Shown piece after piece: positions 28,901 through 36,639 of a stretch of 64,000 nt of DNA (position 1 is the stretch's first letter; every line of letters starts with the position of its first letter). The notes below the pieces were generated by a model. That model saw only the letters and a list, made by a program, of their open reading frames with translations. It ran no database searches and was not told where the DNA came from. The stretch lies in assembly GCA_036675815.1 (NCBI GenBank), contig JAKFEE010000021.1, positions 62,001 to 126,000 on the forward strand, in the 5' to 3' direction. The position numbers were made by a program, and so were the translations under genes. The stretch comes from JAKFEE01 sp036675815 (GTDB lineage: Bacteria; Pseudomonadota; Alphaproteobacteria; Rhodospirillales; Magnetospirillaceae).

Positions 28901-29088
28901 ACCACCAGGCGGATGCCAGCCTGCTTGGCGGCGCCGTGGGCGCGCACCACGCCGCCCAGGCTGTTGCGGTCGGTGATGGCAATGGCATGCAGGCCGAGGG
29001 CGGCGGCGGTCAGCACCAGTTCCTCGGGATGCGAAGCCCCCTGCAGAAAGGTGAAGTTGGTGGTGACCTGCAGCTCGGCGTAGCTCAT
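25960..29088 (-). CDS. dnaE2: Error-prone DNA polymerase DnaE2
   Basis: The 1042-residue C-family polymerase starts [20 protein letters not shown], the PHP-domain beginning typical of DnaE2. The catalytic aspartates lie in [20 protein letters not shown] near residue 370. A C-terminal OB fold carries [20 protein letters not shown], and the protein ends LRLPSRDFH. DnaE2 carries out SOS-induced translesion synthesis with ImuA and ImuB. Its ATG overlaps the imuB stop by four bases. Replicative DnaE is longer and is not preceded by imuAB. Confidence 0.96.
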   Translation of the reverse strand: [1042 protein letters not shown]

Positions 29089-30596
29089 GGGAACACCCCG
29101 TGCAGGAACCAGCGCGGGGCAACGCCGTCGCCGTAATGGTGCTCGCGATACAGCCAGAAGCGCCGGCCGTTCTCGTCCTCGACAAGATAATAGTCGCGGT
29201 CGGGCCCCGGCCGGCGCCACCACTCGGCGGCGATGCGCTCGGCGCCGTCGGCGCGCACCAGCCGATGCGTGCGCCGCCCCCAGCGGAACAGCACGGGTGG
29301 CGCATCCGGCAGCATGGCCACCGCCTCCACCGGCTCGGGCCGGCTGAACAGGCGCAAGGGCCGCCGCCCCACCGGCCATTCGCTGGCGGCGGACGCGGCA
29401 AGCGCCGGCAGGCGGCGCACCGCCGCCTCGGGAAGGTGGCTTTGCCGTGCCGCCGGGCGGCTGACGCGGTCAAAGCCCAGGCGGTTGCCCAGGGAGTCCA
29501 GCAACAGGGCCAACTCGTCGGGCGCGCCCTTCGCCGCTGCGCCGACCATGTCCGCCTGCTTGAGCGCGAGCGGGGCCACTTCGCTGGCCGACAGGCGCGC
29601 CGCCTCGATGCCGAAACCGGCATCGACACCCGCCAAGGGCTCCCGCAGCAGCCGTAGCAGATGGCGCGGATCATTGACCGGCCGGCTGGTGCCGATGGCC
29701 ACGCACTGCGTCGAGGCATCGACGCGGAATAACCTCACTTCCAGCCGGCGCACTCCCAGGCGTTCGGCCTCGAGTTGCGCGCACAGCCGCAGCAGAAGCC
29801 GGTGCACCGCCTCGGTGACATCCTCGGCGCGGGCGATGGGTTCGGCGAAGGCCATGTGCATGCGGTGCGATGCCGGCTCGAGGCGCGGCGAGATCGGCTC
29901 GGCCTCGTGACCCAGCATCTGGTCGAGGCGATGCGCCACCTCGCGGCCGAAACGGGCGGCGATGGTGGCGCGGGGCAGGCCGTAGAGATCGCCGATCTGG
30001 CGCAGGCCCAGGCCGGCCAGCCCGGCGGCGGTGGTCGGCTGCAGGCGCAGCGCCGCCACCGGCAGGGCGGCCAGGGCGGTGCGCTGGCCGTTCGGCGTCA
30101 GGATGGGCTGCCGGGCATCGCCGAACCGCGCCCAGGCCCAGGCGGCACCGGGGGTATCGGCCAGCCCCGAACGGGCGGCGAAGCCCAGGCGCGCCAAGCG
30201 AGCGTGCAGATGGGCCAGCAGCTTCGCTTCGCCGCCGAACAGGTGGGCGCAGCCGGTAATGTCGAGCCACAGCCCGCCGCCGGTGCCCTCGCCCCAGCCA
30301 TCGGCGGCCGCCCACGGCGTGTAGTGGCCGCACCAGTCGGCCAGGCGCTCGAGCAATTGCCGGTCGGATTGGGGATCATGTGGCGCCAGGGCCAGGCCCG
30401 GGGCCACCGCCAGGGCGTCGGCCACCGTCACCCCCGGTCGCACCCCCGCCGCCTCGGCCAGCCGGTTGACCGCCGTGATGCGGCGCGCGCCGCCGGCGGT
30501 GGCGGTGGCCAGCGCCCTATCCCGCCCGGCGGGATCGCCGCGGCTCAGCCGATCGGTCGCCAGCCGCGGCAACCACACGGAGACCACGCGTTTCAT
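29085..30596 (-). CDS. imuB: ImuB, Y-family polymerase-like translesion factor
   Basis: The 503-residue protein begins MKRVVSVWLPRLATDRL and has a Y-polymerase-like fold. WLDITGCAHLFGGE and PTTAAGLAGLGLRQIGDLYG, an HhH-like segment, are visible. ImuB proteins lack the full catalytic carboxylate set and act as adaptors that bring ImuA, DnaE2 and the beta clamp together. It overlaps imuA by 80 bases and dnaE2 by four, so the cassette is one transcript. Confidence 0.93.
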   Translation of the reverse strand: MKRVVSVWLPRLATDRLSRGDPAGRDRALATATAGGARRITAVNRLAEAAGVRPGVTVADALAVAPGLALAPHDPQSDRQLLERLADWCGHYTPWAAADGWGEGTGGGLWLDITGCAHLFGGEAKLLAHLHARLARLGFAARSGLADTPGAAWAWARFGDARQPILTPNGQRTALAALPVAALRLQPTTAAGLAGLGLRQIGDLYGLPRATIAARFGREVAHRLDQMLGHEAEPISPRLEPASHRMHMAFAEPIARAEDVTEAVHRLLLRLCAQLEAERLGVRRLEVRLFRVDASTQCVAIGTSRPVNDPRHLLRLLREPLAGVDAGFGIEAARLSASEVAPLALKQADMVGAAAKGAPDELALLLDSLGNRLGFDRVSRPAARQSHLPEAAVRRLPALAASAASEWPVGRRPLRLFSRPEPVEAVAMLPDAPPVLFRWGRRTHRLVRADGAERIAAEWWRRPGPDRDYYLVEDENGRRFWLYREHHYGDGVAPRWFLHGVFP

Positions 30597-31269
30597 CGCA
30601 CCACTCCACCGTCCACGCGGCCACCCGTCCGTCCTCGGCCGCCGCCCGGCCGCGGCAGCGCAAAAGATCCACCTGCCAACGCCACGCCCCCACCCCTTCG
30701 CCGGCTGGAGCCTGGCTGGGCGCCGGCGCGATCCGCCAGCGCGTCATCGCCGGGGCGGCGCCGGCGCCACGGTTGAGCAGCAGCGCCGTTCCCCCCGAGG
30801 CCCGCGCCGCCAGCTGCAGCCGGCGCGCCGCAGTGGGCTCGATTCCCCAGGTCTCGGCCAGCACGCCGGCGAGCGCGGCACAGCGCAACCCTTCCTCCAG
30901 CGCCCACAGCACCTGGGCCGGCTTGTAGGGGCGCACCAGGATCAGCCGCTGCGGGGGCAAGCCCAAGGCGGCCAGGCCGGGGGCGTAAGGGTCATCGTCG
31001 CGCGTGATCCACAGCACCGGCCGCTCGGCCGCCGCGGCCAGACGGCCGAGCACGGCGACGGCAAAGCCACACGCGGCACCTGCCTCGGCCCGATCGGCCG
31101 AGATAGGCGCGATCTCATGCAGGCAGCCCCGCGGCAGCCCGCCCCACGGCAGGACGGCGTCGATCGCGGGCACGGCCAGCGGCACCACGCCGGCCACCAC
31201 CTCGCGCCCCGTTCCCTCCAGGGCGGCAATGCGGGCGCGCAACGTGCTGAGGGCAGAGGAGCGAAGCAT
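30517..31269 (-). CDS. imuA: ImuA, SOS mutagenesis RecA-like protein
   Basis: The 250-residue protein is the first gene of the mutagenesis cassette. The RecA-like part has VPAIDAVLPWGGLPRGCLHEI and PVLWITRDDDPYAPGL. A strict Walker A is not evident, as usual for ImuA. The LexA box ends 4 bases before its ATG. The C-terminal Arg/Ser-rich tail (DRSAEPRRSRRAG) is encoded within the 5' part of imuB. Confidence 0.9.
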   Translation of the reverse strand: MLRSSALSTLRARIAALEGTGREVVAGVVPLAVPAIDAVLPWGGLPRGCLHEIAPISADRAEAGAACGFAVAVLGRLAAAAERPVLWITRDDDPYAPGLAALGLPPQRLILVRPYKPAQVLWALEEGLRCAALAGVLAETWGIEPTAARRLQLAARASGGTALLLNRGAGAAPAMTRWRIAPAPSQAPAGEGVGAWRWQVDLLRCRGRAAAEDGRVAAWTVEWCDETRGLRVVAAAGDRSAEPRRSRRAG

Positions 31270-31272
31270 GAT

Positions 31273-31287
31273 GTTCTCTATATGTTC
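31273..31287. promoter_or_regulatory. LexA (SOS) box of the imuA-imuB-dnaE2 operon
   Basis: GTTC-TCTATAT-GTTC matches the alphaproteobacterial LexA consensus GTTC-N7-GTTC exactly. It lies immediately upstream of the imuA ATG, so LexA would block transcription or initiation. It implies DNA-damage induction of the cassette. Confidence 0.92.
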
Positions 31288-31356
31288 TGCTGCGACAGCG
31301 AGTCAAGCCGCCGCCCCTCTATTACCACTCATCATCCGAGTATTACCGAGGCAGCC

Positions 31357-31572
31357 ATGGCGACCACCGTCACCAGTAAGGGTCAGGTCACCATCCCAAA
31401 GTCGGTGCGTGACCGGCTTGGTATCCAGCCGGGCGACGCCGTCGAGTTCGAACTGGCGCCGGACGGGCGGGTGGTGCTGGTAAAGGTCGAGGCTGAGCGC
31501 CCCAGGAGCCGGTTCGAGGCGTTACGCGGCCGTGCCGGCCACGGACTCAGCACCGAGAGATCATGGCCCTGA
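31357..31572 (+). CDS. vapB: AbrB/SpoVT-type antitoxin (VapB)
   Basis: The 71-residue protein begins MATTVTSKGQVTIPKSVRDR and continues GIQPGDAVEFELAPDGRVVL, the AbrB/MazE swapped-hairpin DNA-binding fold. Such antitoxins pair with VapC PIN toxins. The partner gene follows after 18 bases but is frameshifted. The antitoxin itself looks intact. Confidence 0.87.
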   Translation: MATTVTSKGQVTIPKSVRDRLGIQPGDAVEFELAPDGRVVLVKVEAERPRSRFEALRGRAGHGLSTERSWP

Positions 31573-31590
31573 CCCACGGCGAGGATTGAG

Positions 31591-31994
31591 GTGACGCTGG
31601 TCGACACCAACTCCTGCTGGACTTGGTCACAAACAATCCCGCCTGGGCGGACTGGTCGATCCGGCAACTGGATGCTGCCGCCATGCAAGGGCGGATGGCC
31701 ATCAATGCCGTCGTCTACGCTGAGCTGTCGGTGCGCTTCACACGCATCGAGGACCTTGAAGACGTACTGGACGAGGCTGGCATCACCGTCGAGGACATTC
31801 CCCGCGCCGCCCTGTTCCTGGCCGGCAAGGCATTCCAGAAGCACCGCACCGCCGGCGGCAGCCGCACTGGCGTGCTGCCGGACTTCTTCATCGGCGCGCA
31901 CGCCGCCGTACTGGGAATGCCGTTGCTGACCCGCGACGTCCGGCGCTATCGCACCTATTTCCCGTCCCTCAGCCTGATTGCGCCCCAGGCGTGA
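31591..31994 (+). pseudogene. vapC: VapC-type PIN toxin, frameshifted near the 5' end
   Basis: Starting at GTG 31591 the sequence reads VTLVDTN and then goes out of frame. From 31614 another frame reads LLDLVTNNPAWADWS and continues as a good PIN protein (YAELSVRF, RTGVLPDFFIGAHAAVL, LLTRDVRRYRTYFPSL) to the TGA at 31992-31994. A normal VapC would read VDTN-x-LLDLV, so one base is missing near 31612-31613. The first catalytic aspartate is therefore separated from the rest of the enzyme. It could be an inactivating mutation or a sequencing error. Confidence 0.8.
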
Positions 31995-32030
31995 CCAGTG
32001 CGGCGCAGCCGCTGGCGATCGACGCGCTCA

Positions 32031-34187
32031 CTACATCACCACCTGGATATCGACCTCGCCCTCGCGCTGCAGGACATTGACGCCGACATTGTGCTGATAG
32101 CGGGTCAGCATCAGATCCACCACCGCGTCCCCGATCCTCAAGCCATGCAGTTCCACCGACGGCAGGAACGGCGGCAGGCTCGGGCGGTTGAAGACGATGC
32201 GCGGCGGCTTGGCATCGATGACCAGCCCCAGCGACGATTGCAGCAGCATGAACACCGTGCCCGAGGCCCACGCCTGCGGGATGCAGGCCACGGGATAGAG
32301 GGTTGGCCCCTGCCCCGGCATGCGGGCGAAGCCGCAGAACAATTCGGGCAGGCGGTTCAGGTCGACGAACAGGGCGGCATCGAACAGCCCGGCAAACACC
32401 CGGTCGGCCAGATCCGTCATGCCGTAACGTGCCAGCCCCGCGGCAACGATGGCATTGTCGTGCGGCCATATGGAGCCATTATGGTAGGACATCGGGTTGA
32501 AGCGCTGCTCGCTCTCGGCCAGGGTCCGCACCCCCCAGCCGGTGAACAGCGCCGGCGACAGCAGTGTCTGGGCAACGCGGCGCGCCCGCGCCGGGTCGGC
32601 GATCCCCGTCCACAGGACATGGCCGGGATTGGACGACACCACGCGACACGGTTTCTTGCCCCCGTCCAAGGCGATGGCGTAGGTGCCGAGGTCGTCCAGC
32701 CAGAACGCCTGCTCGAAACGGATCCGCAGCTCCTCGGCCTGCCGCGCCAAGTCGTCGCCGCGCGATTGGTCGCCAAGGGCACGGGCGATGGCGGCGGCGC
32801 CCAGCTTGGCGGCATAGACATAGCCCTGCACCTCGCACAAGGCCACCGGCGGGTCGGCGATGCGCCCATCGGCATGGGAGACGGAATCGTCGGAATCCTT
32901 CCACCCCTGATTGAACAGCCCCTCGTGCCGCTTGCGCGCGTATTCGACGAAACCGTCCCCGTCGATATCGCCATGGCGATCGATCCAGGCCAGCGCGTCC
33001 TGCACGTGCGGCCACAGCGAACGCATGAAGTCGAGATCGCCCGAGCGCTGCAGATAGGCATACGCCAGAATGACGAACAAGGGCGTGGAATCGGCCGAGC
33101 CATAGTAGCGCTTGAAGGGAACTTCGCGCAGTTCGGCCATTTCGCCTTCGCGCATTTCGTGCAAGATCTTGCCCGGCTCGGCGTCATTGAGCGGATCGAA
33201 GGTCTCGGCCTGGGTCGCTGCCAGGGTGGCCAGCACGCCTCGCGCCAGCAACGGCGACACAAACAGGTACTGGAGGGCGGTAATGATGCCGTCACGCCCG
33301 AAAACCGTGGAGAACCAAGGAACGCCGGCATAGGGATAGGGTCCCTCCGGCCGCTCGGTCGTCAGCATTTCCAGATCGGCGGCCGAGCGCGTGATCCAAT
33401 GATTGAACTGCTCGTTCGCGGTCCATACCGAACAGGCGTCGGGGAAGTGCTTCAACGTGACCAGGGCTTCACGGTTACGGCTGAAGACATTCAGCGACGG
33501 CGCCTCGGGCTCGCCCTCGAAAGCCACCACATAGAACAGGTCGACGGCGGTCTTTGGCGCCAGCCGCAGGACGAAGCGCGCCTGCGTCTCGCCCAATTCG
33601 ACGGGATCCAGCGAAAAGACGAGCCGGGTCCGGCGTTCCACGCCATCGAGGCCGGTGTAACGCATGGTGACGCCCCGCCGATCCGTGGCGGCCGACTTCT
33701 GGCCACGGCGGCGGCGCGCCGTACCGCGCACTTCGAACAGATCGACGAAATCGGCATCGAACAGGAAGGTGATTTCGGAATCGAAGGTCGTTTCGCCGAA
33801 ATTCATCACCCTCGTGCGGCCATAGAGCGCCCCCTGCCACAGGAATTGCGACCGGAAGATGTGAATGATGCCGCGCTTGAGAATGTCGTCGCCATCGAGT
33901 GGAACGTCGGGATTGGTCAAATCGACGGCGATGAAGGCATTGCGTTCGTGCACCGTCGACGACAGCAGCAATGGCCGTTGGTTCCCCAGCCGGAACTCGA
34001 ATTGCGACAGCACCCGCGTGCCGCGATGAAAAACCCCCTGCTCGCCCGATCCGATCGGGCAGGCATCGCCGAACCGATCGAGAACCGCGAAGGTCTCCGC
34101 CTCTTTCAGGGTCAAGGTGCTCGTCACGATGCGCGGCGACGTGGCGAGGATGTAGGAATGGCCTTGAAAATGGACGATGTCGGTCAT
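32031..34187 (-). CDS. Amylo-alpha-1,6-glucosidase (glycogen-debranching-like)
   Basis: The 718-residue protein has an N-terminal beta-rich domain (about 1-280, including IGSGEQGVFHRGTRVLSQFE). A catalytic (alpha/alpha)6 barrel follows, with FSTVFGRDGIITALQYLF, LFNQGWKDSDDSVSHADG and MSYHNGSIWPHDNAIVAAG. These are the hallmarks of the bacterial amylo-alpha-1,6-glucosidase group related to the debranching-enzyme C domain. There is no signal peptide, so the enzyme is cytoplasmic. It lies one base after a GT4 glycosyltransferase and is probably coupled to it. The natural substrate (glycogen side chains, trehalose-like or glycerate glucosides) is not determined by sequence. Confidence 0.85.
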   Translation of the reverse strand: MTDIVHFQGHSYILATSPRIVTSTLTLKEAETFAVLDRFGDACPIGSGEQGVFHRGTRVLSQFEFRLGNQRPLLLSSTVHERNAFIAVDLTNPDVPLDGDDILKRGIIHIFRSQFLWQGALYGRTRVMNFGETTFDSEITFLFDADFVDLFEVRGTARRRRGQKSAATDRRGVTMRYTGLDGVERRTRLVFSLDPVELGETQARFVLRLAPKTAVDLFYVVAFEGEPEAPSLNVFSRNREALVTLKHFPDACSVWTANEQFNHWITRSAADLEMLTTERPEGPYPYAGVPWFSTVFGRDGIITALQYLFVSPLLARGVLATLAATQAETFDPLNDAEPGKILHEMREGEMAELREVPFKRYYGSADSTPLFVILAYAYLQRSGDLDFMRSLWPHVQDALAWIDRHGDIDGDGFVEYARKRHEGLFNQGWKDSDDSVSHADGRIADPPVALCEVQGYVYAAKLGAAAIARALGDQSRGDDLARQAEELRIRFEQAFWLDDLGTYAIALDGGKKPCRVVSSNPGHVLWTGIADPARARRVAQTLLSPALFTGWGVRTLAESEQRFNPMSYHNGSIWPHDNAIVAAGLARYGMTDLADRVFAGLFDAALFVDLNRLPELFCGFARMPGQGPTLYPVACIPQAWASGTVFMLLQSSLGLVIDAKPPRIVFNRPSLPPFLPSVELHGLRIGDAVVDLMLTRYQHNVGVNVLQREGEVDIQVVM

Positions 34188-34188
34188 G

Positions 34189-35244
34189 TCATGCCGCCGA
34201 ACCGAGCACCGGCCGCAAGGCCCGGGTCATGAGCCCCCGATACAGGGCAAGATAGTCATCGGCCATGCGCCGCGCGTCGAAGCGTTCGACGCAGCGCTGC
34301 CGACAGGCCGCCCGATCCATCGCCAACAGCCGGCCGATGGCCGCCACGGCTTCGTCGAGGCTGGCCACCACCACGCCGGTCAGACCGTCGTCGACGATTT
34401 CCGGCACCGAGCCACAGCGGAAGGCCAGCACAGGGGTGCCGCAGGCCATCGCCTCGATCATCGCCAGGCCAAACGGTTCGGGCCAATCGATGGGGAACAG
34501 CAGCGCCTTGGCCTGCCCCAGGAAATCAACCTTTTCCGGATCGGCGATCTCGCCGATGAAGTCGACCAGCGGATGGTCGAGCAACGGCCTGATAATTTCC
34601 TCGAAATACGTGCGGTCGGCGGCATCGACCTTGGCCGCGACCTTCAGCGGCAGCCCAACCCGCCGGGCGATCTCGATCGCCCGGTCGAGGCGTTTTTCCA
34701 GCGATATGCGGCCGAGGAAGGCCAGATAGCCGCCGTCGCCGCGCCCCAGCCGATAGATGTCGGTGCGAATCCCGTGATAGACCGTGCCCCGCCAGTTGAC
34801 GTGGGGCAGCGGCGCTCTCTGCGCATTCGAGATCGACACCAGGGCGACATCGGTAAATTCGCGATAGATCGGGACCAGATCGGGGAGGTCGAGGCGGCCG
34901 TGCAGCGTCGTCAGGGACGGCACCGGCGAGCGGCGCGCCAGGGGCAGCGTAAAATAATCGGTGTGAAAATGGATGAAGTCGAATTCCCGCCACAGACGCA
35001 TCACCTGCTCGTTCTGCAGGACGTGATACATGACGCGGTCGTAGCAATCGGGATCGAGCCTGAGCGCCCGCGGGCTGCCGCTGACAAGGCGTGCACGCGT
35101 GGTGGAATCGCCACTGGCGAACAAGGTCACGTCATGGCCGAGGTCGATTAATTCCTCCACCAGAATGGAAACGACCCGTTCCGTACCGCCATAGAGCGGC
35201 GGCGGCACCGGTTCGTGCAGCGGGGCAACCTGAGCGATGCGCAT
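34189..35244 (-). CDS. GT4-family glycosyltransferase
   Basis: The 351-residue GT-B enzyme begins MRIAQVAPLHEPVPPPLYGG. It has FLGRISLEKRLDRAIEIARR (the acceptor/donor hinge) and the retaining-GT4 E-x7-E motif in PEPFGLAMIEAMACGTPVLAF. ATG at 35244 follows GGAAGGA. There is no membrane segment. Its tight pairing with the amylo-alpha-1,6-glucosidase suggests both act on one soluble alpha-glucan or compatible solute. The sugar donor is unknown. Confidence 0.85.
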   Translation of the reverse strand: MRIAQVAPLHEPVPPPLYGGTERVVSILVEELIDLGHDVTLFASGDSTTRARLVSGSPRALRLDPDCYDRVMYHVLQNEQVMRLWREFDFIHFHTDYFTLPLARRSPVPSLTTLHGRLDLPDLVPIYREFTDVALVSISNAQRAPLPHVNWRGTVYHGIRTDIYRLGRGDGGYLAFLGRISLEKRLDRAIEIARRVGLPLKVAAKVDAADRTYFEEIIRPLLDHPLVDFIGEIADPEKVDFLGQAKALLFPIDWPEPFGLAMIEAMACGTPVLAFRCGSVPEIVDDGLTGVVVASLDEAVAAIGRLLAMDRAACRQRCVERFDARRMADDYLALYRGLMTRALRPVLGSAA

Positions 35245-35400
35245 GAAGAATCCTTCCAACGGCTCTAACCGTCTGGATCAACATGCCTCGGGGGGCTAGG
35301 GTTCCTGGAGGTGTACGGACCGCCCAAACGGGGCCAACACCATTCCGCATGCCGACGGTGACGCACATCCCAATCTTGTCACTGGCCGGCCGGCAATCAT

Positions 35401-35429
35401 CTTGGGTAGCGTACCCTCGTCTACCCAAG
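35401..35429. promoter_or_regulatory. Perfect inverted repeat upstream of the small lipoprotein
   Basis: CTTGGGTAG (35401-35409) and CTACCCAAG (35421-35429) are perfect nine-base arms separated by 11 bases. They end 7 bases before the lipoprotein ATG. The element could be an operator or an RNA hairpin affecting initiation. No T-run follows, so it is not a terminator. Confidence 0.55.
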
Positions 35430-35436
35430 TGAGAAC

Positions 35437-35589
35437 ATGATGCGCTTGCCGATCCGTACCACCATGGGACTGGCTGTGACGATCAGCCTGCTCCTGAGCG
35501 GCTGCCATTTCCACGGCCACGTCCCCCCCGGTCAGGCGAAGAAGGTGTTCGTCGAACCGCCGCCGCCAGGCCATGCGAAGTGGCGCTAG
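35437..35589 (+). CDS. Small outer-membrane lipoprotein, PPGQAKK type
   Basis: This 50-residue gene encodes MMRLPIRTTMGLAVTISLLL followed by SGC, a lipobox with the acylated cysteine at C23. The mature peptide is only 28 residues (HFHGHVPPGQAKKVFVEPP and a short tail). Tiny lipoproteins with the HVPPGQAKK signature occur in many proteobacteria; their role is unknown. A second ATG follows the first directly. One base separates it from the next gene. Confidence 0.75.
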   Translation: MMRLPIRTTMGLAVTISLLLSGCHFHGHVPPGQAKKVFVEPPPPGHAKWR

Positions 35590-35590
35590 C

Positions 35591-35821
35591 ATGTCACGGC
35601 TTCCCAGCGCCGAGGAAATCGGCGAGATGGCCCGGGCGGCAGTCGCCAGCCAGGGCGTTGATGCCCAGTTGCACATCACGCGGCACATCGGTGAGCTGAT
35701 GGCTTCGGGCGATATGCTGGCGGTATCCGTCTGGCGCGAGGTGCGGCGCGCGGTGGCGGCATTGCAGCAAGAGGTCCGTTCGGGCGCCCACCCCGAGCCG
35801 TCCCGCCCAGAGTCGGGCTGA
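35591..35821 (+). CDS. Small hypothetical helical protein
   Basis: The 76-residue protein, MSRLPSAEEIGEMARAAVAS, is probably all-helical and cytoplasmic. The ATG at 35591 is one base after the lipoprotein stop, suggesting coupling. I recognise no family. Confidence 0.55.
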   Translation: MSRLPSAEEIGEMARAAVASQGVDAQLHITRHIGELMASGDMLAVSVWREVRRAVAALQQEVRSGAHPEPSRPESG

Positions 35822-35845
35822 GCGGGCGGCGACAACGCCCGAAAA

Positions 35846-35869
35846 CCCTCTCCCGCAATCGGGAGAGGG
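35846..35869. terminator. Perfect hairpin between converging transcripts
   Basis: CCCTCTCCCG-CAAT-CGGGAGAGGG is a perfect ten-base inverted repeat with a four-base loop. It lies between the stop of the plus-strand small gene and the stop of minus-strand livF. It has no proper T-run on either side. It may be a bidirectional end point or a REP-like repeat; hairpins of this sequence are common intergenic repeats. Confidence 0.6.
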
Positions 35870-35880
35870 GGAACGGTTGC

Positions 35881-36639
35881 CTAAATGGCGAGATACTGCT
35901 GTCGCAACGCCGCGTCGCCGAGCACGTCCTGGGCCGTCCCCTGAAACACTACCTCGCCCATGTCGAGGATGAGGGCGCGGTCGGAAAGCTGCAGGGCGGC
36001 CACCGCATTCTGCTCGACGATGATCGTCGTGATGCCGAGCGCCTTGACGTCCTGCAGGATCCGCTCGATCTCGCGCACGATGACCGGCGCCAGCCCCTCA
36101 TAGGGCTCGTCGAGCAACAGTAGCTTGACCTCGCGGGCCAAGGCCCGGGCGACGGCCAGCATCTGCTGTTCGCCGCCGGACATGGTCACCGCCTCCTGCC
36201 GCCGACGCTCCGCCAGGCGGGGGAAATGCTCGTAGATCCGCTCCAGGGGCCAGCCCTTCGGCTCGGCGATCTGCGCCAGCAGCAGGTTTTCCTCGACGGT
36301 GAGGCCGGGAATGATCCGGCGATCTTCGGGGACCAGCGAAACGCCGTTCTGCGCCGCCTGGAACGAGGGCATGCGGTGCAGCGCCTTGCCGTCCAGCCAG
36401 ACCTCGCCCTTGCGCAGGGCAGGCTCGGCGGTTCGCGCGATCGTGCGCAGGGTCGATGTCTTGCCGGCGCCGTTTCGCCCGAGCAAGGCAAGGATTTCAC
36501 CTTCCCTCACATCGAAGCTGACCCCCTGCACGATGTAGCTTTCGCCGTAATAGGCATGTACGTCGCGCACCGACAGGAAGGCGTCCGCCGCACTCACCAT
36601 CGCCGGTTCCGGTTTTGTCATCACCATCGCTCGCGTCAT
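35881..36639 (-). CDS. livF: Branched-chain amino acid type ABC transporter ATPase LivF
   Basis: The 252-residue ATPase has Walker A GRNGAGKT, Q-loop/LivF-type VSLVPEDRRIIPGLTVEENL, signature MSGGEQQ and Walker B LLLLDEPYEGLAP. It works with LivG as the nucleotide-binding pair of a HAAT-family importer. ATG overlaps the livG stop by four bases. It is the last gene of the livKHMGF operon. Confidence 0.93.
   Translation of the reverse strand: MTRAMVMTKPEPAMVSAADAFLSVRDVHAYYGESYIVQGVSFDVREGEILALLGRNGAGKTSTLRTIARTAEPALRKGEVWLDGKALHRMPSFQAAQNGVSLVPEDRRIIPGLTVEENLLLAQIAEPKGWPLERIYEHFPRLAERRRQEAVTMSGGEQQMLAVARALAREVKLLLLDEPYEGLAPVIVREIERILQDVKALGITTIIVEQNAVAALQLSDRALILDMGEVVFQGTAQDVLGDAALRQQYLAI

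Noticed and set aside
25834..29136. Plus-strand reading frame of about 1100 codons opposite dnaE2
   Set aside because: Antisense shadow of dnaE2, with no domain signatures and an atypical His/Gln-rich composition.
32031..34232. Plus-strand reading frame of about 744 codons opposite the glucosidase
   Set aside because: It is the antisense shadow of a clear glycoside hydrolase and its composition (His/Gln/Arg-rich) is typical of reversed GC-rich coding sequence.
35296..35835. Minus-strand reading frame of about 179 codons opposite the lipoprotein and the small helical gene
   Set aside because: It has no recognisable family and runs antisense to two genes, one with a clear lipobox. GC-rich DNA produces many such shadows.
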